Positions 24,834 to 33,501 of a stretch of DNA of 64,000 nt are shown one piece after another. The stretch lies in the NCBI GenBank assembly GCA_964528055.1, contig CAZGQM010000013.1, positions 1-64,000 on the forward strand, written 5' to 3'. The DNA is from Geoanaerobacter sp964528055 (lineage in GTDB: Bacteria > Desulfobacterota > Desulfuromonadia > Geobacterales > DSM-12255). The position numbers and the translations under genes are program-made. The number at the start of each line of letters is the position of its first letter. Within the stretch, counting starts at the first letter, position 1. The notes under the pieces were generated by a model. That model saw only the letters and a program-made list of their open reading frames with translations. It was not told the DNA's origin and did no database searches.

Positions 24834-26114
24834 CTATTTCCCGGGGTTGATCTTGGTATTTATCTCAAGCACCTTGTCCATGTTGATGGTACCGCCATAC
24901 TCTTCCGGCTTTTTCGCCTCCTGACCTTTTGTCACACCCATCATGATCGATGTGCCCGAATGCTCGCTCGGTCCGGTTGTACTTCCGCTGTCAGGATTAC
25001 GGCCATCTCCGGGGCCACCGACCTGGCCACCGGTTTTCATGCCACGCTTGATCTGCTGGTCAACAGTGGTTCCCGGAGTCACAACGATCCCGTCCTTACC
25101 TTTATCTTCTCCCATCGGGTTGGGCTGTCCGGCGGTGGTTGTGGTGACTTCAACACCGTTTTTGAAAGTTCTTCGAGAGGTTTCTTTGCCGCTTGCATCC
25201 CACGTTATCGTAGTCAAGGTGTCTGTATCACTCTGTATTGTTATTTCCCGTTTATTCCCCGCTTTATCGAATTGATAACTTCCGCTTGATTTCTCGTTAT
25301 AGGTCTTGAAGTACGTATTTCCACCGTATTCATTTTTACCCGATGATTTTGTGCTATTTCTGAGTATTGTGCGCAATGCTGCTTGCTCATCCGACTGCTT
25401 CCCTGCATTCCCTTTTCCACCACCGGTGAACCCGCCCGGGTCGTCCCAGCCATACACTCCTGTTGGATTGAGGCTGCCGGTCTTGTCGTTTATTCTCTGG
25501 GCTCCAAATGTATCTCCGTATCGACCACCGGTAATAACAGCAGTATTCTTTATATCCTTATCTTTTTTTGCATCATCTTTAGTAGCGGGCCCCCGATCGG
25601 ATTCCAGTCCGCGGACCCCGATATCCCGCTGCGTAGCTGGCCCACGATCCTGGCTGATATCCTTGATGTTTTGCTTTAAGTCGGCGTCTTTGAGAGGGTT
25701 CGTTATCGGGGGATTATTGTTCAGCTTTCCATCTCTCAGAGAGTTGTCCTTCGGTATTCCATAAGAGCTGTTCTGCGGTACCGTTTGCAATATGATCGTA
25801 TCATAGGCAACTTGCGATATTCTCCCCTGAGCATTTCTGATCTGGAAATACACATTCTTTGCACCGTTGCCGGGGGAGAGGACGAAGACCGGTGCCGTAC
25901 TGTATGCATACCACTGAGCCCCGGCGAAATCCGGCCGCTCACTGGCACGATAGGCTACCGCTTCAGTGGCATTGTTGTTCAGGATAACCGTTGTGCCGGA
26001 TGTGGTTGCAGCATCGTTGTTGATCTTAAAGAACGATACCGTAGGAAAGGCAATGGCAAGCCCTGCATAGAGCAGAATACAAGCAGCAGAAAATCCCATG
26101 AGTGACCGTTTCAT
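24834..26114 (-). CDS. Secreted protein with Ig-like N-domain, paralogue A
   Basis: A 426-residue protein with signal peptide (about 1-22). Residues about 24-110 form an Ig/FN3-like unit (TVILNNNATEAVAYRASE, PDFAGAQWYAYSTAPVF, then VYFQIRNAQGR) seen in surface and flagellar-hook-like proteins. The middle is low-complexity and rich in Asp, Lys, Gly and Asn with YD-like pieces (FDKAGNKREITI). It ends in a conserved tail SIMMGVTKGQEAK then LEINTKINPGK. SD AAAGGAG. The paralogue at 26564 is nearly identical at both ends and divergent in the middle. Function unknown; a surface or matrix protein is likely. Confidence 0.75.
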   Translation of the reverse strand: MKRSLMGFSAACILLYAGLAIAFPTVSFFKINNDAATTSGTTVILNNNATEAVAYRASERPDFAGAQWYAYSTAPVFVLSPGNGAKNVYFQIRNAQGRISQVAYDTIILQTVPQNSSYGIPKDNSLRDGKLNNNPPITNPLKDADLKQNIKDISQDRGPATQRDIGVRGLESDRGPATKDDAKKDKDIKNTAVITGGRYGDTFGAQRINDKTGSLNPTGVYGWDDPGGFTGGGKGNAGKQSDEQAALRTILRNSTKSSGKNEYGGNTYFKTYNEKSSGSYQFDKAGNKREITIQSDTDTLTTITWDASGKETSRRTFKNGVEVTTTTAGQPNPMGEDKGKDGIVVTPGTTVDQQIKRGMKTGGQVGGPGDGRNPDSGSTTGPSEHSGTSIMMGVTKGQEAKKPEEYGGTINMDKVLEINTKINPGK

Positions 26115-26397
26115 CGATTATTCTCCTTTGGCACGTGTAGTCCCTACCTCAGTCATATAGGCCCTGCATAAGTCCGGAGCAACATCTCACTAGATATTCG
26201 GTCGTACCTGTTTCATGGTTGGATAACTGTAGCGTATGCCTCATTTACTTGAATAAAGCTGGTTTATTATATCATTGTTTGGCCAACGGAGAACTAAATG
26301 CAAATTATATTTCGTTTACCACTGAAGCGCTGCATTCCGGGACTCTCAGTTTTGTCAATTTTCTCAGGATATACATTGGCTGCCAGCCAGATGGAGG
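25781..26397. repeat. Left copy of a segmental duplication
   Basis: The 5' third of the minus-strand secreted gene, its leader and the first ~100 bases of a divergent plus-strand gene are closely similar to 27482-28100. Even the intergenic stretch is retained (both carry CATTTACTTGAATAAA and TTATATCATTGTTTGG). The two units are in tandem, about 1.7 kb apart. Confidence 0.85.
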
Positions 26398-26426
26398 TTA
26401 TGCCCATGTGCCGTACGATTATCTGA
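26298..26426 (+). pseudogene. Truncated duplicate of the 27999 gene
   Basis: Starting at an ATG with an SD (GGAG), 34 codons match the start of the protein at 27999 (MQIIFRLPLKRCIPGLSVLS, then AASQMEV) with few changes. Similarity stops abruptly after MEV and a TGA follows eight codons later. In another frame the sequence past the junction reads YAHVPYDYLKEYTYEATVMK up to a stop at 26470 and a terminator, so it may be the 3' end of a different gene. This fits a deletion that joined two genes after a tandem duplication. Confidence 0.75.
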
Positions 26427-26488
26427 AAGAGTACACCTATGAGGCAACTGTCATGAAGGGTGCGCAATAGACCTTCTGCAGCCGAAAA

Positions 26489-26524
26489 ATAACGCCACTC
26501 CTTGGCTGCAAGGAGTGGCGTTAT
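26489..26524 (-). terminator. Perfect 16-bp terminator
   Basis: Stem 26489-26504 with 26509-26524, four-base loop. Read on the minus strand it is followed by ATTTTTC, so it ends the 26564 gene; it also lies just after the gene remnant on the plus strand. Confidence 0.85.
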
Positions 26525-26563
26525 GATTTCGAAGTAATCACTCGTAACCTACAGAGAGGGTTG

Positions 26564-27817
26564 CTATTTCCCAGGGTTGATCTTGGTATTGATTTCAAGC
26601 ATCTTGTTCATATTTATGGGGCCAGCTGGCTCAACCTGTTTTGCTTCCTGACCCTTTGTCACACCCATCATGATAGATTTATCCGAATTCTCACTAGACC
26701 CTGAATTGTCGCTGCTGCCAGGATTCCGGCCATCTCCGGGACTGCCTGCCTGACCCCTTGGTTTCATGCCTGCCTTGATCTGCCGGTCAAGGGTCGTTCC
26801 AGGGGTCACTACGATTTTCCCTCCACCGCTGTCATCATTCATGGGATTTGGCTGTTTGCTCTTGGTTGAAGGTGGCAACTCGTTGCCGTCCTTGTCCCAC
26901 TTTGCAGTAACGGTTTTGTCCCCTACCAGAGATCCGGATTCACGTAGATTCCCTTTTTTGTCGTACATTTTTGTAACAATGGACTCACCCATTTTCACGT
27001 TATACGTATTACCGCCATATCCATTTTTATCACGGGACTTATCCTGCGGTGATATTACATGTGAAGCCAGCGCATCTTTCTCGTTCATCGGTTTGCCGGC
27101 GTTGCCTTTCCCTCGATCACTCCATCCTCCAGGGTCCCGCCCCTTATCTGCACCCAACTGGACTGGAGCCGCATTACTGTTGTTTATTCTGTCAGCACCA
27201 AACGTGTCTCCGTATCGACCGCCAGTTATCACCCCTTTGTGTATATCTGCGCCTTTCTTGAAAGCATCGCCAGTTCCGGGTCCCAATGTATTCTTATGTT
27301 CTGTTTCTATGCCGCGCACCCCGACGTCACGAACCTGAGTCGGCCCCCGTCCCTTGGTTGTTTCTTTTGTATTTTCCTTAAGGTTTTCCGTATCAAGAGG
27401 GTTAGTTATCTGACGGGGGTTGGTCACCCTTGCATCACTTAGAGAGTTGTCCTTCTGTATTCCAACAGAGTTATTCTGCTGAACTGATTGCAGCACAATC
27501 GTATCAGAGACAATTTGCGATATTCTCCCCTTAGCATTTCTGATCTGGAAATACACATTCTTTGCTCCGTTACCGGGGGAGAGGACGAAAACCGGTGCCG
27601 TACTGTATGCATACCACTGAGCCCCGGCGAAATCCGGCCGCTCACTGGCACGATAGGCTACCGCTTCAGTGGCATTGTTGTTCAGGATAACCGTGGAGCC
27701 GAATGTAGCAGCAGCATCGTTGTTGATCTTAAAGAACGATACCGTAGGCAAGGCAAAGGCAATTCCTGCATAGAGCACAATTAAAGCAACTGAAAACCCC
27801 ATGAGTGAACGTTTCAT
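26564..27817 (-). CDS. Secreted protein with Ig-like N-domain, paralogue B
   Basis: A 417-residue paralogue of the protein at 24834. Signal peptide and Ig-like unit (about 24-110) are almost identical; the central region is equally rich in Gly, Asn, Lys and Asp but shares only islands such as ITGGRYGDTFGA, YGGNTY and VVTPGTT. The C-terminus SIMMGVTKGQEAK, then MLEINTKINPGK is conserved, suggesting the two ends carry the function (secretion, anchoring or assembly) while the middle varies. SD AAAGGAG. Its divergent neighbour is the intact gene at 27999. Confidence 0.75.
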   Translation of the reverse strand: MKRSLMGFSVALIVLYAGIAFALPTVSFFKINNDAAATFGSTVILNNNATEAVAYRASERPDFAGAQWYAYSTAPVFVLSPGNGAKNVYFQIRNAKGRISQIVSDTIVLQSVQQNNSVGIQKDNSLSDARVTNPRQITNPLDTENLKENTKETTKGRGPTQVRDVGVRGIETEHKNTLGPGTGDAFKKGADIHKGVITGGRYGDTFGADRINNSNAAPVQLGADKGRDPGGWSDRGKGNAGKPMNEKDALASHVISPQDKSRDKNGYGGNTYNVKMGESIVTKMYDKKGNLRESGSLVGDKTVTAKWDKDGNELPPSTKSKQPNPMNDDSGGGKIVVTPGTTLDRQIKAGMKPRGQAGSPGDGRNPGSSDNSGSSENSDKSIMMGVTKGQEAKQVEPAGPINMNKMLEINTKINPGK

Positions 27818-28100
27818 CGATTATTCTCCTTTGGCACGCGTAGTAACCACCTCTTTCATATTTGCCCTTCATATCTCCGGAGCAACTTTTCAATAGCTTT
27901 TCTATTGTACCTACTCCATGGTTAAAGAGTACTTGATGCCCCATTTACTTGAATAAATGCTGTTGTATTATATCATTGTTTGGTCTACGGAGGGCTAAAT
28001 GCAAATTATTTTTCGTTTACTCCTGAAGCGCTGCATTCCGGCACTCTTGGTTTTGTCATCTTTCTCAGGATATTCATTGGCGGCCAGTCAGATGGAGGTC
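27482..28100. repeat. Right copy of a segmental duplication
   Basis: Partner of 25781-26397. This copy keeps the divergent plus-strand gene (27999) intact and is therefore probably closer to the original arrangement. Confidence 0.85.
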
Positions 28101-29132
28101 ACCAAAATTGATGCACTGTACCTCGACCGTTTTATCAGCCTGACCCTAGAGTGGCAGTCTGCCAATCCTGTTATGAAAGTCCTGATTTCCGCAGGGCGCG
28201 AAAGCAGGGAAATGCCGGTCGACGAGTTTGACAACCGGCGCAACCCCAACGGATATCAGGGAACGGTAACGGTCCAGTTGCAGGCCGATTCACACTATCC
28301 ACAGACCACCATCCCCTACCAGATTCAGCTTGAAGACGACCTCCGCCAGAAAAGTGCGGTCTTTTCCGGCAAGGTCCCGGTGACTGCTGCACAGGCCCAA
28401 AACATGCCACAGCGTGAAGACACCTGGGGGCATTCAAATATCAAGGCCGGCCAGGGACAGGGGCAGCCGCTTCAAGCTGGAGGGAAACCGGTGGATATGA
28501 TCGACAAACTGCTTGTCGTAATAGACCGGTTTGACATCGCGCCCAGCATGGATGCGATAAAGGTCAATCTCTTGAGCCCTGACGCTGTCTCCTTCTCCAG
28601 CAAAGCGAATGATGACAAGGGACTACTCGAGGTGCGGTTCCGTGTATATGGCGTCCAGGGAAACCTGGTAGGCTTCCAGTCCCTTATAAATCTTGGGAAG
28701 TCCTGGCAGGGAAGCAGCCAATCATTTGAGCTGGGAGGAGGCACTTTTCAGGTTGTAGCCCAGGCTGTAGACTCCTCCGGTAACACCTCAAAAGAGCAAC
28801 GTTCGTCATTCATCTTAAACGGGACCCCCAGAGAACTGCCACCGCTGCAGGAACCACCGTTTTTCCCGCCGATCCCGTTATCCACACAGACAGGGTCAGC
28901 ACCATTATTGCCAAACGAACAACCGATGATCCAGCAGAACCTCTCTCCCTATCCGGAACAGATGATGCCACCGCAAACAGTCCCTTATACCAATCCCGCA
29001 CCAAACTATCCGCCGGCGCAAATGTCGCCGTATCAGCAACCGCAACCGACCTATCAAGCTCCACCAGTGCTGCCGCCACCACTGCCGAATGATCCCGGTT
29101 ATGGCACGACAAATCAGCAACAATTTCGGTAA
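27999..29132 (+). CDS. Exported protein with Pro/Gln-rich tail
   Basis: A 377-residue protein with signal peptide (about 1-29, cleavage near LAAS) and SD GGAGGG. Residues about 30-270 look like two beta-sandwich domains (SLTLEWQSANPVMKVLISAG; EVRFRVYGVQGNLVGFQSLI; then TFQVVAQAVDSSGNTSKEQ). From about 280 the chain is a long proline- and glutamine-rich tail with PP and YP motifs, likely extended. No family is recognised. It is divergently transcribed from the 26564 secreted protein gene, and a second copy of this pair was partly deleted, so the two products probably work together. Confidence 0.7.
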   Translation: MQIIFRLLLKRCIPALLVLSSFSGYSLAASQMEVTKIDALYLDRFISLTLEWQSANPVMKVLISAGRESREMPVDEFDNRRNPNGYQGTVTVQLQADSHYPQTTIPYQIQLEDDLRQKSAVFSGKVPVTAAQAQNMPQREDTWGHSNIKAGQGQGQPLQAGGKPVDMIDKLLVVIDRFDIAPSMDAIKVNLLSPDAVSFSSKANDDKGLLEVRFRVYGVQGNLVGFQSLINLGKSWQGSSQSFELGGGTFQVVAQAVDSSGNTSKEQRSSFILNGTPRELPPLQEPPFFPPIPLSTQTGSAPLLPNEQPMIQQNLSPYPEQMMPPQTVPYTNPAPNYPPAQMSPYQQPQPTYQAPPVLPPPLPNDPGYGTTNQQQFR

Positions 29133-29216
29133 ATGCCCGGCAGCCGACGAATTCGGACCCGGACTACAACTTCATATGCTGCCATTTCAAGCAGTTTACC
29201 ATGATGGAGTTCCAGA

Positions 29217-30308
29217 ATGAAGGTTACATCAATTGCAGCTATCCTGATCGGCGCGAGCCTCATGACTGTCGTTACAGGCTGCGTCAGCACCGGCGGCACC
29301 GCCATCGAAACCCATAACAAGGGACTGTCAGCCCTTATTGAAAACGAGTACGTTCCGGCAAAGAAACCGATTGACCGACACTACATTGGCGCTGCCTGGT
29401 CCAGACAGTTCGGACCTGTCGAGGAACCAGGAGCCGACGAAATCCGAATAAAAAAAGATCGTTCGTTCAGTAATGTGCAGCAGGATTATGCCTACAATCT
29501 CGGTCTGGCACTTGGGGCTACGCCGTCGGCACTTCCCCTTAAGGGAGAGTTCGGTATACAGGGAGGGAGCCTGGAGAAGGCAAAACTGGCAGGAGTGGAG
29601 ATCATCTCGCCGGTGACCTTTTCCGACATCCCCTTTGAGCCGGATATCCCCTATGTAACCGAAGCACTAAGGCTTGCAAACTTCAGGATCAGTGCGGAAA
29701 AGAGCAACAAGGCCGGCATAAATGTTGGTGCCGGCCACATCATCGGTACGGCAACCACCCTGGTTGAGGGGGGGGCACAGGCGCGACGAGGCACGGAAGG
29801 TGACGGACTGGTGGTTGCTTACAAGCTGCAGAAAATCGACCGGAGCACCTACGAGCGAAAAGAGTCGGGGGCGCTCCCTCTAGGGATTGACAAAGCTCTT
29901 GCTATCCCAATGACCAACCTTGTGATTCAAGCCAGGCTCCAGACGATCGAGCCCGGCTCGGGGAAATCGCTCCCACGAAGCATCCTCTGGGCCTGTCCAA
30001 AAGCAGATTCCCTGAGCAGGAACATGGTTGCTGCATGGGTTGTTGAGATCAGGTCTACCGATCCGAAGCGGAAATCCTTGACTATCGGGTTTCCTGCATT
30101 GCCAAAAGTTGACGAATGCCAGGGCTTCAACCGTGTCATCTATTCACGTATTGACCCACGCACCGATCGGGTCATTCGCCAGAAGTTCACCATTGACTTG
30201 ATTGAGGCAGATATTAACGAATACCTGCAGCCCAAGGCCTTTGATGCACGTGTGACACTGATCGATGAGTCATTCGGGGTGGTCAACGTCACACCCGGCG
30301 ATCTGTGA
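29217..30308 (+). CDS. Lipoprotein of unknown function
   Basis: A 363-residue lipoprotein with lipobox VVTGC (Cys22) and SD GGAG. The mature chain is mostly soluble beta-rich (for example VAYKLQKIDRSTYERKESG and MTNLVIQARLQTIEPG). Family not recognised. It lies 84 bases after the 27999 gene and ten bases before the LPP20-type gene, so these three form an operon. Confidence 0.7.
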   Translation: MKVTSIAAILIGASLMTVVTGCVSTGGTAIETHNKGLSALIENEYVPAKKPIDRHYIGAAWSRQFGPVEEPGADEIRIKKDRSFSNVQQDYAYNLGLALGATPSALPLKGEFGIQGGSLEKAKLAGVEIISPVTFSDIPFEPDIPYVTEALRLANFRISAEKSNKAGINVGAGHIIGTATTLVEGGAQARRGTEGDGLVVAYKLQKIDRSTYERKESGALPLGIDKALAIPMTNLVIQARLQTIEPGSGKSLPRSILWACPKADSLSRNMVAAWVVEIRSTDPKRKSLTIGFPALPKVDECQGFNRVIYSRIDPRTDRVIRQKFTIDLIEADINEYLQPKAFDARVTLIDESFGVVNVTPGDL

Positions 30309-30318
30309 GGGTACCAGC

Positions 30319-31212
30319 TTGAAACTCATCCGCAGCGTCACCGTGGGAACTCTCGCCCTATCTCTCCTTTTCATCAGCTGGAGCAACATATTCGCAGCCG
30401 AAGGCCAGGGGGGAGTGGATTGGACCGGAGGTTTTGTGACCGCTGTCGGCTATGGCACAGCCCCCCAAGGAATGCCGCTCTCCAAAGCCGTGCTGAGCGC
30501 GAGGCGAGCAGCTGAGATTGATGCCCAGCGTGCCCTGCTGGAAGCTGTCAAAGGGGTGCATCTCGACATGCAAACCACAGTTGGCGGCTCGATGCAGAGG
30601 GATGTCGTTACCAGAACACGGTTGGAAGGGGTAATCCGGGGGGCGATGCTCACGAAGCAGGATGTGGCAATGCTCAACGGCGCGCCCGTGGCAACCGTAA
30701 CCATGACGCTCTGCCTTGATGGCCGATCTTCAGCGTGTGCAGGCAAGCCGGCGCTGGTTTCGGCAATCAGCCTGGACAGGTTTGCGAATCAGGAGTATGC
30801 CAGTTCGGCTGAATCCAGCTTGACAACTCCCCCTACACCTCGAGAACCGGCCATCTATGACCGAACCCGCCCCGTTACCGGTGCAATCCTGCTGCTCGGT
30901 GGCCAGCGATTCGAGCGGGTCCTGCTTCCGGTGGTAGTGTACCGCCAGAAAGGTGAAAACATCATGGTCTACGGGGTAAAAAGGGTCTCCCCTGAAGTGG
31001 TGCGGACCTTAGGCATCGTTCGCTATGCCGCTTCCCTGGAGCAGGCCAGGGGGATGGAAACCGTCGGTGCAAATCCTGTCATGATAGCGGCAGAAGCAGT
31101 TTCTGCAGACAACCGGCTCATCATAACTCCCCAGGATGCCGCCACACTGGAAGAGACCCTCCGTTACGGCAACAACTTTCTTGAAAAAGGTCGGGTTGTT
31201 ATCGTGCAGTAG
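30319..31212 (+). CDS. Exported LPP20-domain protein
   Basis: A 297-residue protein if it starts at TTG 30319, which follows GAGGG by seven bases and opens a signal peptide (MKLIRSVTVGTLALSLLFIS, cleavage near FAAE). A longer frame from 30265 overlaps the previous gene and hides that signal. Residues about 35-130 match the LPP20/FlgP-type domain (AVGYGTAPQG, SARRAAEIDAQRALLEAVKG, TRTRLEGVIRGAML). Such proteins form periplasmic or outer-membrane ring parts with CsgG/FlgO-like partners in flagellar systems; no flagellar genes are here, so another envelope complex is inferred. Confidence 0.7.
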   Translation: MKLIRSVTVGTLALSLLFISWSNIFAAEGQGGVDWTGGFVTAVGYGTAPQGMPLSKAVLSARRAAEIDAQRALLEAVKGVHLDMQTTVGGSMQRDVVTRTRLEGVIRGAMLTKQDVAMLNGAPVATVTMTLCLDGRSSACAGKPALVSAISLDRFANQEYASSAESSLTTPPTPREPAIYDRTRPVTGAILLLGGQRFERVLLPVVVYRQKGENIMVYGVKRVSPEVVRTLGIVRYAASLEQARGMETVGANPVMIAAEAVSADNRLIITPQDAATLEETLRYGNNFLEKGRVVIVQ

Positions 31213-32595
31213 TCAGGTCGTTACTATTACGTTTTTGTGATCGGATAATGGATCGGGGCGCTTGATCCCACCCCGGCGCAAGAGGTTGTACATCAGGTTT
31301 ACCATTTTCCCCTTCCCCTGCATCACCCGCCCGGCTATGGCAGGCAAGCGGTAGGCCTCCCAGCGAGCCTCCTGCCACCCCCGATAGAGCCTCTCAGGGG
31401 AGATCAGTTTTGGCCTGAACACCACCTGTCCATGGTCATAACGGCTCCAATCCTTGTGAAGAAGGCGCCCCTCCATGTCGAACTGCTGAAAAAGCGCTGT
31501 GCCGGGATAAGGGGTGAGAATATGGAACGTCGGGAGGCTCGGCTTGCACTCTTCAAGAAAGCGGATCGTCTGCTCGAAAACCGACTCGTCATGGTCATCG
31601 AACCCGAATATCATCGACGCCTCAAGCACGATCCCTGCATCCCTGACCCTCTTGACCAGCTCAATCTGAGAGCAGCGACTCCCTGTTTTCGCATGGTTGG
31701 CGTTTGACCCTGTCGCAGACTCGATCCCGACAAATATCCCTATGCAGCCGGAGTCTGCAACAAGCTTCACCATTTCCGGATCTTCGGCAAAGCGGAGATT
31801 GCCCTGTCCTCCCCATCGAAGGTTCATCCCTGCCATCCCCTGTAGAATGGGCTTGGCCCTTGCCGGGTCACCAAGGATATTGTCATCAAGAAAGACCATC
31901 AATCTCCCTTCAAAGGTACGAAGCTCTGCCAGGACATCTTCAGGGTCGCGGTAGCGGAAGCTCTTGCCAAAATAGTTGGTGGTGATGCAGAAAGGACAGT
32001 CGTAGGGACAGCCCCGGCTAGCCTGAAGGGTCTGGGTCGTTAGGTAGCTCTTTCCGGCGAAGATATCGCGCCTCCCCCAGGGAATCATCAGGCAATCGTT
32101 GTTGGGAACAGGCGCCCGATATATCGTCGCAAGTCGATCGGCCAGCAGATCATCCAGCAGTTGGTTCCAGACCGGCTCCACCTCCCCAACCACAACCGCA
32201 TCTGCGTGTGCCTTTGCCTCATCCGGAAGGACTGTCGGATGGATTCCACCCAGTACCACCGGCACCCCTTGGGCCCGGAATCGGTCTGCAATCTCGTACG
32301 AGCGGTAGGCCTGGTGAGTCATGGCAGTGATCCCCACCAGGTCGAAGCGACCTTCAAACGGGATATCCTCGTGCACCTCATCGACAAGGACAATCTCCCA
32401 CTCCTGCGGTGTCGCTGCCGCAACCTGTTTCAAAGAGAGTGAAGGGAGTTGAAAGCGCTTCACCCAGCCAAGTTTGTGTGTGGCAGGATAGACCAGGAGA
32501 AGGCGGGGTTTTCTGATGTTGCAGATAGGTATCATGAGATATGTAATCCGGGTTAATGTATAGTTTCGAGCCTCGCCCTTGAGGTAACACTTCAT
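31213..32595 (-). CDS. B12-binding radical SAM enzyme
   Basis: A 460-residue protein; an alternative ATG at 32535 (440 residues) would match the N-termini of its relatives better but has no visible SD. B12-domain signature LPSLSLKQVAAATPQEWEIV and VVVGEVEPVW; radical SAM motif CPYDCPFC near residue 190; C-terminal LTPYPGTALFQQFD, then FRPKLISPERLYRGW. It belongs to the same subfamily as 14023 and 49181. It abuts the LPP20-type gene tail to tail with no spacer or terminator. Substrate unknown. Confidence 0.85.
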   Translation of the reverse strand: MKCYLKGEARNYTLTRITYLMIPICNIRKPRLLLVYPATHKLGWVKRFQLPSLSLKQVAAATPQEWEIVLVDEVHEDIPFEGRFDLVGITAMTHQAYRSYEIADRFRAQGVPVVLGGIHPTVLPDEAKAHADAVVVGEVEPVWNQLLDDLLADRLATIYRAPVPNNDCLMIPWGRRDIFAGKSYLTTQTLQASRGCPYDCPFCITTNYFGKSFRYRDPEDVLAELRTFEGRLMVFLDDNILGDPARAKPILQGMAGMNLRWGGQGNLRFAEDPEMVKLVADSGCIGIFVGIESATGSNANHAKTGSRCSQIELVKRVRDAGIVLEASMIFGFDDHDESVFEQTIRFLEECKPSLPTFHILTPYPGTALFQQFDMEGRLLHKDWSRYDHGQVVFRPKLISPERLYRGWQEARWEAYRLPAIAGRVMQGKGKMVNLMYNLLRRGGIKRPDPLSDHKNVIVTT

Positions 32596-32823
32596 TGGTC
32601 AACCTGTCAATTCAACTCTTTGAGCTATCTCTGTCACCTGAATGTTGCGGAAGCTGAAAAATCTTGTAGAACTAGTGACAAGGAATGCTGCTAAATTATC
32701 ATTCAGACCTTGCCTTTTGCTTCCAAGGAAACAGCGATGTAACCCATTTTCACCATTTACGACACATAGCTGTAACAATAAACTGTTAGCATATACAAAA
32801 ATTAATCAGGTGGTTACCACACA

Positions 32824-33501
32824 ATGAAAATCGTAATCATAGAAGATGAACGTGACCTGGCAGAACTGCTGGCCTTCAATCTCGAAAAGGAGGGCTTCCA
32901 GACCATCATAGCCCTTGATGGACGCACCGGCCTGGAGCGGGTCAAGAGTGAAAACCCTGATCTCGTGATCCTGGACCTGATGCTTCCTGAAATGAACGGG
33001 ATCGATCTCTGCAAACTCCTGAGGAAGAACGAAAACACGGCAACCATCCCGGTCATCATGCTGACCGCAAAGGGTGAAGAGATAGACAAGGTGGTCGGAT
33101 TCGAGGTCGGAGCAGACGATTATCTGATAAAGCCTTTCTCCACACGGGAACTGCTGCTTAGGATCAAGGCGGTTCTCCGGAGGTCATCCCCCGACAAACC
33201 TGAAGGGAAAATCCTGACAGCCGGACCGGTGGCCATTGATACGGGTCGTCACAGGGTGACAGTGAATGGAGAAGAAACCGTACTGACATCGACCGAGTTC
33301 AAGCTGCTCCTGACCCTGGCCGAACGACTTGACCGGATGCAGAGCCGCGAACATCTTCTCAGCCACGTATGGGGATACAACAACGAGGCAGACACCCGTA
33401 CAGTGGATACACATATCACAAGGCTCAGAAACAAACTCGGCGAGGCAGGAGACCTCATCAAGACCGTCAGAGGATTCGGCTACAAGATGGAAAACGCATG
33501 A
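32824..33501 (+). CDS. phoB: Phosphate response regulator PhoB
   Basis: A 225-residue OmpR/PhoB-type regulator. Receiver: KIVIIEDERDLAELL, Asp in LVILDLMLPEMNG, Lys in YLIKPFSTREL. The C-terminal winged helix includes LTSTEFKLLLTLAERLDRMQS and VDTHITRLRNKLG, ending in VRGFGYKME. It overlaps phoR by four bases and precedes pstSCAB-phoU, which fixes the identity. It should bind the Pho-box-like repeats before pstS. Confidence 0.95.
   Translation: MKIVIIEDERDLAELLAFNLEKEGFQTIIALDGRTGLERVKSENPDLVILDLMLPEMNGIDLCKLLRKNENTATIPVIMLTAKGEEIDKVVGFEVGADDYLIKPFSTRELLLRIKAVLRRSSPDKPEGKILTAGPVAIDTGRHRVTVNGEETVLTSTEFKLLLTLAERLDRMQSREHLLSHVWGYNNEADTRTVDTHITRLRNKLGEAGDLIKTVRGFGYKMENA

Noticed and set aside
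32766..32800. Pho-box-like CTGTAAC/CTGTTAG pair before phoB
   Set aside because: The two half-sites are 13 bases apart rather than the 11 required for PhoB, so the match was not called.
33369..33497. 43-residue N-terminal extension of PhoR
   Set aside because: It overlaps phoB in another frame and is highly basic; the ATG at 33498 with a four-base overlap gives the normal TM1 start.
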